DNA from: Sialis fuliginosa
Taxonomy: Eukaryota; Arthropoda; Insecta; Megaloptera; Sialidae
Direction of reading: 5' to 3'
Length of the DNA stretch: 64,000 bases
NCBI GenBank assembly: GCA_961205875.1
Contig: OY540810.1
Coordinates: forward strand, 24,614,001-24,678,000
Of the stretch, positions 54,529-64,000 are shown piece by piece (position 1 is the stretch's first letter; every line of letters starts with the position of its first letter). Under the pieces are notes generated by a model. That model did not search any database and was not told the DNA's origin. It saw only the letters and a program-made list of their open reading frames with translations. The position numbers and the translations under genes were made by a program.

Positions 54529-55560
54529 GAACTTAAAAAGTATAAACTGTCATCTATAAGCAATGAAGTTGTGACAAATAAATTACATGTAAAAAAGCAA
54601 ACAGCTGATAAAGTTCCGTTAGATACAATATCGATTCAATACAACTGATAGAATCTGCAATGTCGTTGTAAGCTTTCAATTTACTCTACGATACAAAGTA
54701 AATTCTTGCATTACCGACTGACGAATGGTTGTCAGCGGACGTGACGGCCATCTGTTGGCGGGGAGATAAATTATGAACTCAGTATGTACTGACATTTCTT
54801 AATCAATGTCATGCTTTCAACACTGGTGACGTCTTTATTATAAGAAATCGGTGTCTTGATAAAATTATTTCTCTGACAGTTTCGCTCCGTGTCATTGCTA
54901 CTTTGTTCAACTTAAATAAACTGATTGAAGTGCCATTAAAATTAAATTAAATTGGAATTAGTTTACGCGTATATCTTGGAAATTAATTAAAAAATACGTT
55001 TTAGATATTATTATGCATATTAATAGAAGTAATACGTAAGTACAATAACTGCATAAAATAAGGATGACCATAATAGGGTATTTGGCACTTTTGATAATAT
55101 CTTCTAAAATGTTGTAAGACGTGTAGTATATGTTACAAATATATTATATAGTATCTTTTTTAGTATCTTTTTTATGTGAAATAAGCTAGTATTTTAATAA
55201 TAAACATAATTTAAAATTACAATTTTTAATCTGTTTGTCACGTGATTACAAATACGTCTGGCACAAAACATGTTGCACGTCAAAATACTGAATTGCTATT
55301 AAAAAATTTTCATTTGAATAGAAAAAAAATATTTTTTGCATTCATTTTTCGGCATTATTTTGGAAACAAAGAAAATAAGTATCCAATACAATATACAATA
55401 CGGTTCCCATTAGCTTTAATTTAAAAAAATGTCCGTATTAATAAACCTAAGATATTACGGACCCTAGGCAGTTATCAAGTCTGCTTAAGCCAAAATCAAT
55501 CCCTGGTTACTATATTTAAAATTATAACATATCATATTGGTTATTATTTTTTATCGAAAT
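54529..55560. other. AT-rich DNA with a GC-richer patch at 54720-54775
   Basis: The patch contains GGACGTGACGGCCATCTGTT then GGCGGGGAG, with a GCCA...TGGC dyad and an E-box-like CATCTG. It is a possible host regulatory site. The rest is featureless. Confidence 0.4.
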
Positions 55561-56061
55561 AATTTTGTTTCAGGTATGTTAGCAGAGTCTACTTTCTAAA
55601 CAGTGTGATTAAAAAATAGCACGTATGTTACTGGATTTTTTAAAAGTAAGTTTTAAAACATAATTAATTAGATGTTGATATTTGTACATTGCAAAATTTT
55701 CAACGAGAGAAATTATTAACGTTATTACTTCATCAAAAAAAAAATAATAATAAAAAAAAAAAAAAACATACGTTGTATGAAATGATTCAAACTGTTGTTA
55801 TATTGAATCATATTTAATAATGTGTATTTTAAAATATGCGGCATAATAAATATATGATATCTATGAAAATTTCTACTAACAATACAAATATATAATAAAA
55901 AAAACATTTTATGAAAATTAATTTTATGTACACACATTTTATTTTTATTTGTACTGAAAATTGAAATTGAATCATAATATCAACAATTAGCGAGCAGGCA
56001 AATACATTAGTATAAATAATAAATGTACATATATAGATGTTACAGGCAAATTATGTAATTC
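55561..56061. other. AT-rich DNA, nothing recognised
   Basis: Contains GTTTCAGGTATGTTAGCAGA plus GTCTACT near 55567-55593, similar to 25380-25405, and an A-rich run near 55735-55765. Confidence 0.45.
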
Positions 56062-56204
56062 AAGCATTCTATATATTTCCTAGGAATTCTATACAAAATA
56101 CTGAACGATTTTAGCAAAGTAAAAAATATGTATTTATTCAATAGAAATTTATTATATAATTTTTCTAGGCATTATAAAAAACACCTAGAAATTCCATACA
56201 TTGG
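56062..56204 (+). repeat. Two direct copies of the CCTAGGAATTCTATAC repeat
   Basis: AAGCATTCTATATATTTCCTA at 56062 and AGGCATTATAAAAAACACCTA at 56166 begin two related roughly 38-bp units about 104 bp apart. A third is at 18143-18180. Their function is unknown. Confidence 0.45.
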
Positions 56205-56855
56205 GAAAAAAAATTTCTGGTAACAAATAAATATTAATTGATTCAAGTAAATAAAGTATTTGTGCAGCAGCCAATAATTTCTTATTAGGGTCAAATAAAT
56301 ATTTCTTTGATCGAAATAATTTGTTTTAATACGATCAAGTTCAACATTATAAGAATTACCAATATTCAAATCAATAAATAGATTCGATGCATCAAGTTAA
56401 AAACAGTTTGAACCAAATTTCCTTTCTTTCATTTAAAAAAATATTTTTTCCGTGCAACCTAAAAAATTCTTCGTACTTATTTCTTGAAGAAAAGGGGGAG
56501 GGGATACACTGGGCGTCTCGAATAAAACTCGTGTACTTGAGTTATCTTTTCTAAAGGTATGTTCTGACTCACCGCACAGTGGATTTCAAATCTTGAACAG
56601 GAGCCCAGCTTTACGAGCAATTGGAATTGACTAAAGTTTAGGAAGTGTGTGTCATACTCCGTTTTCTCCAAATTATACGACTGGGTTTACCTCAAGTCGA
56701 TTAGAATTTGGCTGTCTTATACGTAATATAATAACTGAGTTATTGGACGCATCATCAATGAATTATTTAGTTCAAGTAAAATTTAGTTGTTATCAGTAAA
56801 TATATAAAATAATTTGAGTTATTTGTATCCATTAATTTTTTTTGTTAGTGAAGGT
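56205..56855. other. AT-rich DNA, nothing recognised
   Basis: No supported feature. Confidence 0.5.
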
Positions 56856-57726
56856 CATAAGTTCCCAAACATATTTGAACCACTACCCCCTTTTCAGCTA
56901 TAAAAATCACAAGGCTCCCCTGATAATTTACATTTTTAGTAGTGAACATTTTTTCATATATGTACATTGTATTGGTGTTATATAATAATAATATACAATT
57001 ATTGTCGTATATTTTTTTAGTATTTATTATAAAAGGAGGTTAATGAAACTAATGTCATTCAAAAGGTATTGTGCCATAGATGTGCAAAAAAATCATGTTT
57101 ATATGTTGCTGTTAAGACAGATAAAATAAAGTTAACATACACACATGATTTACCCAAAATTTCGACCATAGGTGATACTAGTAATACATATATTAAACCA
57201 TAATAATATAAAATCATAATTATAATTAGAAGTATCAATAAGAAAGAAATCGTGTTTTTTAATGAATTGTTCTTAAAAAACTAACATTTTGGATTGGCTG
57301 ATCGTAAAAAATTAAGAACGGAAATCTACTGTTCAAATGCCGGATAAATGAGATAATTCAATACATGTTATTAAAGTTTGACAGACAAAGCGAAACTGAC
57401 TTTGTGGTACACCCAATATTTATTTTAAAACGATAATTAAAACAACAAATAATAATAATAACAGGTAGTTTTGATATTCAAATAAAGTTTCACCCGGTAT
57501 AATTTTTTTGGTTATGTTTTGGTACTTATGGTACTTTATGAAGTACGAAGTGTCACTTTCATGAATCAAACAATGAAACAAATTAGAAACATACATTGTG
57601 TAATAAAGGGTTTTATAACATTTTATAATATTAAAAAGGTCCCCAACTACACCCAGAGCCACCGGGGCTCCCTTTGATTTCCCCAATACCGCCAAGGGTC
57701 CGAGAACCGCAGTTTGAGAACCAGTG
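56856..57726. mobile_element. hAT-like element
   Basis: The left end CATAAGTTCCCAAACAT and inverted right end CACTGGTTCTCAAACTG have the hAT form C-C-TGG-TTCTCAAACT. The flanking octamers GTGAAGGT and GTGTAGAT agree at 6 of 8 positions, consistent with a decayed duplication. The right subterminal block (ACCGGGGCTCCCTTTGATTT) mirrors CAAGGCTCCCCTGATAATTT near the left. The 139-codon minus-strand frame crossing the right end has no domain and is not a gene. Confidence 0.65.
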
Positions 57727-57764
57727 GTGTAGATATTTATCCGTACATTCATACACAATCTGTC

Positions 57765-57820
57765 GCGCGTGCATTTACCGATTTTGAAATAGACACGGAC
57801 AAAGCCGCGGCGAAAAGTCA
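57765..57820 (+). mobile_element. Possible eroded Helitron 3' end
   Basis: GACACGGACAAAGCCGCGGC then GAAAAGTCAGTCTATATTTA resembles the CGGACGAAGCCGCGGGCA...CTAGTC end of insect Helitrons. The 5' part was not found. Confidence 0.3.
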
Positions 57821-58717
57821 GTCTATATTTATATTTCAATTGATTACTATCACATGAAGCTCGAATACGATAAAATATCGGTTCGATATTTTATATTTCA
57901 TATCAACACGATAATATCATACGACAATATCGATATGTATGTAATCGATTTTATGTTCGTGGGTTATTAAATGTGTTTAAGTAGAAAATAAACTAGCTAC
58001 AGATATTTAGATACTTAAGAATTTATTTAATAAAATACTGAATGGATAAAAAATTGCATTCTTTTTGGCAACATTGTACTCTGGAACCATAAATGATACA
58101 AACTTCATGTTAGTCTTAAAATGTTCATTGTAACGTCTTGTTTCAAGAATTAAAATTTCAAATCATTTAGTATTTACAGCCCTTTAAGTTATGTACATCA
58201 GAAACTCCAGTATGAATAAATAATTTAATTTTACAAAACTTTGAGAAATGTTACCATTATTTTAAATTAAAACATTTTTATTTAATCTATATGAATAATA
58301 GATCCCTTACAATATATTATCGATGGATGAAATTTTAATTTACTTAAGGTAGTGCTCGTGCTATAGTAAGTACTATCAAAGAGTTACGCTTATAATACTA
58401 TGGTAAAATATCGATTGTAATTGCGTTGCTGTACAGATAATTTTTGATCAAGTCTATACCCAAAGCCGTCATGCAGACTATTACAAATACACTCATACTA
58501 TGAATATATTTTCTCAAATTACAAACATATTAATAATTAGAGCCACCAGCCGCGCGCATATTCAAACGGATGTTATAACAATTCAAGAAAACTTGCTCTC
58601 TTCTGTACATACATCTAGCTGCGCACAGTGTTGTCAGATTGATTCTATTCAATTCGTTGATATGTCGATTCTTTGTTAAAGTTTAATACTTTCCACGGTT
58701 GTATTAATACGTATTAG
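57821..58717. other. AT-rich DNA, nothing recognised
   Basis: Holds several TATCG-type dyads near 57870-57935. A GC-richer patch near 58545-58630 (GCCACCAGCCGCGCGCAT) is unassigned. Confidence 0.45.
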
Positions 58718-58721
58718 GCGG

Positions 58722-58785
58722 CTATTACACTATCAAAGAAATATGATAAAATTTCTTTGATCAATGAAATATGACAGTGTAATAA
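58722..58785. repeat. 64-nt hairpin
   Basis: TATTACACT and AGTGTAATA plus the inner pair ATCAAAGAAAT / ATTTCTTTGAT form a nested dyad. A related block with TTTGATAAAATAC / TCAAAGATCTTTGACATATT lies at 60725-60790, on the other side of the Harbinger-like element. Confidence 0.5.
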
Positions 58786-60438
58786 AGCATTGGAATCTTA
58801 GAAACTACGGACGGTAGCGGAATCCGTCACCGTTTCGACGGAGTCCGCCACAGTTTTTTTTTGTCTTGAGAAAAATTTCTATTGTGAATTTTTATAAACA
58901 AACCCGGCTGGCAGTACGTGAGTGTCGACCAAATAAATAATACATGTAGTGCACCAAATAAATAATACAGAAAAAATTAATTTCGTGTTTCCATGATTTC
59001 GCTTGTAATTATTATTCAATTTGTTTGAAAAAACAATTAATTAAGAACAAAGTATAGTATATAATTTATATTTCGACGTTCTTAGTTTACTTTTTATTAA
59101 ATATGACTTAAAAATTGAATATAAACGATGTAATGTTTTTTTTATTAAATTACAATTTTACATATATTTTTATTTCGAATTAATCTATTTTCTAATAAAT
59201 CTAGTTCTGTTAATGTTAATTTGCAATGTAAGCTTTATGTACAAGGTTAAATATTATTTTACATAATGGTCGCACTTGTAATTTTTAAAATGTGAAATTC
59301 ACAGTACAATTATATAAAATTTCAAAATAACGTATCAAGCTTCGAACATATCGGTATTTTTGTACATATATGTATTATACACATCATATATGTACATACA
59401 TACGAGTACATCATACATATCAGAGTTGGGCATTCAATCGTAAAAACAAATAAAAATTAACAAATAAACTGCATTTCTTATTTAAAACTAACGATTAATA
59501 ATATAGTTATTTGTAATTGCGAATTATCACAATTAACAATTGATTAATTGTTAATTTCAGATTTAATTAAAATAAAAAAGAACGACTATCACAATCATAT
59601 ATATATTTCAATTCGCCTTATTAATCAGAAAAAAAGAACTTATTAATCAGAAAATATGCTCGTAATGTTTTGGCATGGAATGGTTAACACGAGTATGCAC
59701 AGAAAGACGCGCGTGCGACTATTTCTGTGCGAGTGAGAAAAGATTGTCTGCACTATAGAGTGTTGTATCTGAACTTCTCTCTCGGCTGACTATATAGGTA
59801 TATTTGGTATATATGATCACAATACAACATACACGCAACATAGTTGAATCAGCTGTAAAGATTTTGTACTTTTGCGTGTTACAATGGTTTTATTAGGTAT
59901 ATAAGAATTTAAAATTAATATCTTTTTAAATAAAATATTGAATAGAAAAATCGAAGTTTGTAGTAATGTTGATCGATATAATTAAATCAACAATTTAAAT
60001 TAAATAAATGGTATAGGTAATAAACTAAGGCATGTATTTGTTGTGTATAATTACACTTTTCTAATAAAATTAAATATGTAAATAATAAAAATAATTGTAT
60101 TGTGATATTAGTTATTAGTTACTAATCTAAAAATGTATAATGAATTGTGTATTGAATAATTACGACAGGTTATCGAGTGCAAAAAATTTACATAAAATCA
60201 AATCTTTCGGATTCGGAGGTCACCGTTTTTTGTAAAGTCACAGTCTAATTGATTTGTACAGCTTTGAATGAGCGACGTCATGTCATCCGTTTCTCTAAGG
60301 TGCCAGGAACGCGTTTTTTTGTTAGAAACGCCGTTGCGTTATGACGGATTGTAAAGTGCCACTTGTATTGGAATCGCATATAATAGATTTATTAAAGTCG
60401 TAGCGGTGACGGACACCGTTCTCTAAGATTCCAATGCT
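58786..60438. mobile_element. Harbinger-like TIR element with TAA TSD
   Basis: AGCATTGGAATCTTAGA (58786-58802) is exactly inverted at 60422-60438. TAA flanks both sides (58783-58785 and 60439-60441), the 3-bp TWA duplication of PIF/Harbinger elements. Subterminal GGAATCCGTCACCG and the inverted TGTCCGTCACCG extend the symmetry. The 1653-bp interior has no visible transposase, so it is non-autonomous or has been filled by unrelated sequence. Confidence 0.7.
59690..59800 (+). promoter_or_regulatory. GC-elevated patch with TATA-like motif
   Basis: GAAAGACGCGCGTGCGACTA, GTGCGAGTGAGAAAAG and ACTATATAGG lie in AT-rich DNA inside the Harbinger-like element. It could be a leftover transposase promoter or a captured host fragment. 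Confidence 0.2.
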
Positions 60439-60441
60439 TAA

Positions 60442-60800
60442 GTCAACTTTTATAATATTTCTATCATCATAGTTAATGACAGTCAAAAACAAAATGGCAA
60501 CTGCCAAGTTATCATTGATAGTTACAGTTAAATAATTATTAATATATGAATATCAACATTATTATATGATAATCTTCTTATTGATTATAAAAACCGCAAT
60601 ACACGGTTGTAAATTCAAACCTCGATTGCGTCAATTGACGAACATCCACGCACTGATATTCAAAATACACCAAAAAAGAAGAAAATATCCCTAGATAATA
60701 CTGAGAAAATATTATCAAATATATCTCGTATTTTATCAAATAAATATGATCAAATCTTTGTTAAAGATCTTTGACATATTTATTTGATAGCCGACTTAGG
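60442..60800. other. AT-rich DNA with a hairpin block
   Basis: Apart from the block at 60725-60790 related to 58722-58785, nothing is recognised. Confidence 0.4.
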
Positions 60801-61030
60801 GTCGTTTTCTTAATTTTATGACTAAACGCTTCGACAGATTTTGATAAAAAAACTACCAAACAGTTAAGGGTTATTATTCTGATATTTAATTAAAAAATTT
60901 TAATATAAATACAATTGTATTTCAAAAACAAAATTTTTAATTACATATCAGAATAATAACTCTTTGCTGTTTGGTAGTCTTTTATCAAAATCTGTCGAAG
61001 CGTTTAATCATGAAAATTAAGAGAACGGAC
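60801..61030. mobile_element. 230-bp hairpin MITE
   Basis: The arms 60801-60900 and 60928-61030 are near-perfect inverted repeats (GTCGTTTTCTTAATTTTATG at the left is mirrored by CATGAAAATTAAGAGAACGG at the right; ACTACCAAACAG / CTGTTTGGTAGT inside). No target duplication was recognised. Confidence 0.8.
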
Positions 61031-61250
61031 ATAATACGTACTTGGTATAGCGGATACGTACAAAAGTTAAAAACTTTGATGACAATTATCTCGAGTTTAA
61101 AACGGCCGATCTCTTTAAAATTTTACGTTCGGATAGATATCATTGTTCTTTTTATCCCCTGATTTTTTTTTAATTCTATCGAAATGATGTTTGCACGAGA
61201 ACTAGCTTAAGGAATAAAACACGATTTTACAGTTCATATGAACAAAAAAA
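61031..61250. other. AT-rich spacer
   Basis: Nothing recognised. Confidence 0.5.
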
Positions 61251-61655
61251 GGATGTGACTGTGTTGGGATGCACAGTCGAGGGATTGACGAGAATAAATT
61301 CTAAATCCAAGATCGCGTCGTTTGTGGAAGTGGGGTTAAATAAAACTCATGAATTAAGGGTGGCTCTACGGGTGGCAGACTCGAGGCTGATGTGCTTGCG
61401 TTATTGTTGACCGAGTCGCTTACTTTTACATTTTGGCGTGCCCTGTATACCTCCTGACCCTCTATTGGTAATAGTATATTTTCCGATAGCTGCTGAGACG
61501 ATCTTTCCAATACTATGCGTATTTTATATTTCATGTTAGCTTTTGCACGTGTTTTAGCCAAATCTAATCGAGATCTATAATTTGAGATCAAAACCAGCGT
61601 GATTAAAAATTTACGCTAGCGTGTAAAATGATCGCTGCGCGTTTAGCCCAAACAA
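61251..61655 (-). repeat. Repeat family E, copy 2, with coding-like insert
   Basis: The outer blocks (GTGACTGTGTTGGGATGCAC, GGAAGTGGGGTTAAATAAAA; AATTTGAGATCAAAACCAGC, TTTACGCTAGCGTGTAAAA) match the copy at 28797-29265. The middle (about 61360-61575) is specific to this copy, GC-richer, and open on the minus strand. Confidence 0.65.
61301..61591 (-). pseudogene. Coding-like 96-codon fragment of unknown origin
   Basis: I do not recognise this protein. The minus-strand frame is open from about 61615 to the stop at 61301-61303. A non-ATG start (TTG, 61589-61591) opens the 96-codon part, and the first ATG is Met 20 (in the stretch NMKYKIRIVLERSS). The N-terminal half is basic (RLDLAKTRAKANMKYKIRIV), then EGQEVYRARQNVKV, then an Asn/Ser/Ala-rich linker (NNNASTSASSLPPVEPP). 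Base composition is far more balanced than the surroundings, and the codons look used rather than random. It lies inside a repeat, so it may be a piece of a retroelement or transposon protein, or a captured host exon. Lack of an initiator and its truncated context argue against an intact gene. Confidence 0.35.
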
Positions 61656-61671
61656 TAAGTATCATAATCTC

Positions 61672-61684
61672 CCCCCCCCCCCAC
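61672..61684. repeat. Poly-C run
   Basis: A run of about 13 C next to CACC, at the edge of the family E repeat. Confidence 0.9.
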
Positions 61685-62413
61685 CTACAAACTGAGTTTT
61701 TTCAGATTTTTTTACTATGAAAAGCTTAGTTTCCGAAATAAAAATTCGTAGCATTTCATTTTGACCACCCGGTGTAATAAACATTCTAATTTGTATTATG
61801 TACAATTCCAGAGTACTATGTGACCAAACAGGAGACATGTTTAACTATCCACCCGATATGTGAATGTATAATACAGTCTGAGATATAAATAAAACGTATC
61901 GTATGGTTTGTTTCTATAAAGATATTTGAAATCAATTTATAATATCAATAAAAGAATATGTAATATACGTTTAGAATAAATTATTTTACTGCGAACATTT
62001 TCTTGCATGAATATATTCTATCAGAAAGCTATTACTAACTATTCTTTTCCACGGATACAACTTTTTTCATACGTCTTGAGTTATTTTCATAATACCTGAC
62101 ATTAAATTTTCTCAAAGCTATCTGCAGAATTTAATAAAGAAAGAAGTTTGTAAAAGCGGGGATGTTTATTGATTATCCGTTACTATTGAAAAACAAATTC
62201 TATCGTAGCCACGATAGAGCTTTTGTCTAATGTCTTACCTAGTTTAACGATAAGGATGCGTTCTGTGGAACTTTACGTTAACAGAATTATCAACAATGGA
62301 GATTTTAAAAATCTATAATTCATGATGTCGATTAGGTTAGTAATATTATTATTAATTGAGATAAAATAGCTTTGTATAGTGCTATATTGCTTGAGAATTA
62401 GAAAATTCCATTT
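61685..62413. other. AT-rich DNA, nothing recognised
   Basis: No supported feature. TAATACCTGACATTAAATTT at 62089-62108 resembles the right end of the element at 74-341. Confidence 0.45.
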
Positions 62414-63170
62414 TGCTTCCTCGCAATATCGGAGATACGAGAAGCTTTGTGATCGTTTTAGAATGAGACAAAAAAATTGTTCAAAATTTTAAATTGATCT
62501 TTTTGTTTCACATTACATTTCATTCTGTGTCTGTTTGTCTGTCCATCCGTTCGTCTGTGTGTCTGGCCCCTGAATCCTTGTTACACGCATAATTCATGAA
62601 CCACTGAACCGATATTAATGAAATTTGGTTGGATAGTTGGGTCTGGCTTGAGGGCGGTCCTATTTCAAAATCATCAAAATTGTATATAAGAGGGAGGGGT
62701 GACATCCCAAAATATTTATTTTTTTAAGATATTTGAAGAACGATACGTTTCTTGTATATTTAATAGAATATTTTTGTAGAGCATTCTTTTCCTATAATAT
62801 ACATAGGTCTACAACGCTTGTTGTAAAATATGCATATATTTAAAAGATTTATCTCAATTTGCTTTTAAAATTCAATTAAATGTCATAATGTTGGTGTTTT
62901 AAATGTTATTTTGACGTTTGCATAATTGAGATTTAGATTTAAATTCTCAAAAATTAAAAATATACGAAAAAATAATCAGGTATGTCATAAGGAAAATTTA
63001 AAACTTATATTTTTTAGTAAAATTGTATAAAAATGAAATGGTTAACCGATGCCAGGCAATTTATCTGAACAATTTATCGGTTTTTATTTAAATTATTCAA
63101 TAATTAACTACTTTTGGTGAATTTAGCACGAGGAAGCACAGTGCATTTACTTGATAGATGTTTTTGTTTT
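62414..63170 (+). repeat. Interspersed repeat family C, copy 2
   Basis: Begins TGCTTCCTCGCAATATCGGA and follows the block order of 22168-22985: a CTGTGTCTGTTTGTCTGTCC stretch, CATGAACCACTGAACCGATA, GGTTAACCGATGCCAGGC and GAATTTAGCACGAGGAAGCA. The minisatellite is reduced to about two units. A 61-codon minus-strand frame here and an 89-codon one in copy 1 overlap the same block and start alike, but they reflect the shared repeat rather than a gene. Confidence 0.75.
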
Positions 63171-64000
63171 GTTTTATTGTACTTTCAACTGTGTTTAGTA
63201 ATTTTCCACTGTGTTAGTGTGTTAACATAAAATAGAGAAAATGATTTTTTATATTTAAAAAGTAAAAAAATATATTGGTACTCCTTTTATTTTTTTTCAA
63301 ATTTGCATCTATACTACTTTCAAAAATAATCATTTATAAAAAACCGCTACGTTAACAAATTTATTATTAAGAGCAAGATATTATTTAAAAAACGTAAAAT
63401 TTGGTACACCTATTCAAATAAATATAAATCTGGAAATAATGGAGATGAGGAAAAGAAGAATAATAATAAATAAATATTATACACAAAGTATTGGTATACA
63501 GCATAATTAAAAATCATTTCCATATTGAATTTTTATGGTATCACTTTTAAAATTATTTGTTTAAAATTTTTTTATATAAGTATTCTTCTTGATGCTGAAT
63601 TTATTTTTTATTTTATGTTTCTATATTGCATATTCGGGTTTTTTCAAAATTAAATTATTGACTTTCAAACAATATTGTTGTCGGAAATGAAATTTTCCGC
63701 CCAACATACAAACTAATGAAGAAAAATAAGAAGAATTGACTTTTATTTTTTATATTTTGCTATACCTTTGAAAGTACGTAGTCAAAAGTTACTTGTGAGA
63801 TCGACGTAAAATTTAGGGTCAACTTAAGACTAAGGAACAGAAATAAGTTGAGCGGTGAGACCGGGCATTAGACATTTAAAACAAATTCAAAAACATCGAT
63901 ACTTTAAGTCATTTTAATAAATTTTGTAATTATCATATACATACACAATACATTGTAAAAAGTGAACATGATAACACAACCTCAAAAAAACTTATAGGAT
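63171..64000. other. AT-rich DNA, nothing recognised
   Basis: No supported feature to the end of the window. Confidence 0.5.

Noticed and set aside
57420..57839. Longest open frame of the window, 139 codons, minus strand
   Set aside because: It runs through the right end of a hAT-like element and AT-rich DNA, has Leu/Ile/Tyr-biased composition from AT-rich codons and no recognisable domain.

Overview
This is AT-rich (roughly 70 percent A+T by eye) eukaryotic nuclear DNA with no intact protein-coding gene that I can defend. The resident families (Tc1/mariner, hAT, Harbinger-like and pogo-like elements, Helitron-like elements, long foldback elements, LINE remnants, possible Penelope-like tails) and the absence of dense open frames point to an arthropod, most likely an insect with a repeat-rich genome. 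I cannot name the order or species. No reading frame exceeds 139 codons and nearly all are chance frames or lie in repeats. No rRNA, tRNA gene, CRISPR array or operon is visible.

Layout. 1-9 kb holds an inverted-repeat element, a GC-rich island with a perfect RFX X-box beside a 31-unit AC microsatellite, two small hAT elements (one with a perfect 8-bp target duplication), a TA-flanked MITE, and two large foldback elements. 9-19 kb holds a GC-elevated open segment, several hairpin elements, a Helitron-like element with correct termini in an A/T target, a hAT element, and a dead LINE reverse-transcriptase tail. 22-25 kb has a repeat whose second copy lies at 62.4 kb, a pogo-like MITE nested in an older repeat, and an inverted Penelope-like tail. 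26-34 kb has a dead mariner transposase fragment, a textbook hAT MITE, a second X-box island, a nested TIR-in-TIR structure, a GC-rich homeodomain-site-rich island near 31.6 kb, a deleted mariner, a 139-bp tandem duplication and a GC-rich composite repeat. 34-42 kb is mostly foldback DNA, including an 842-bp near-perfect palindrome. 43-46 kb contains a Tc1 element with a frameshifted transposase, a 106-nt hairpin and two Helitron-like elements. 50-54.5 kb has a LINE remnant, a mariner with a dead transposase, a second copy of the 3.2-kb MITE, an unusual GATC cluster, and a hAT element with a perfect 8-bp duplication carrying nested elements. 56-64 kb has a hAT element, a Harbinger-like element flanked by TAA, further hairpins, a repeat carrying a 96-codon coding-like segment, and the second copy of the 22-kb repeat.

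The parts do not work together as a pathway. The window reads as an intergenic or long-intron landscape built by successive transposon insertions, with a few GC-elevated islands that may be host promoters, enhancers or exons. I did not find a convincing new biological system. The best leads are the two X-box islands, the 31.6-kb island, the recent large palindrome, the GATC cluster, and the coding-like insert inside the repeat at 61.3 kb.
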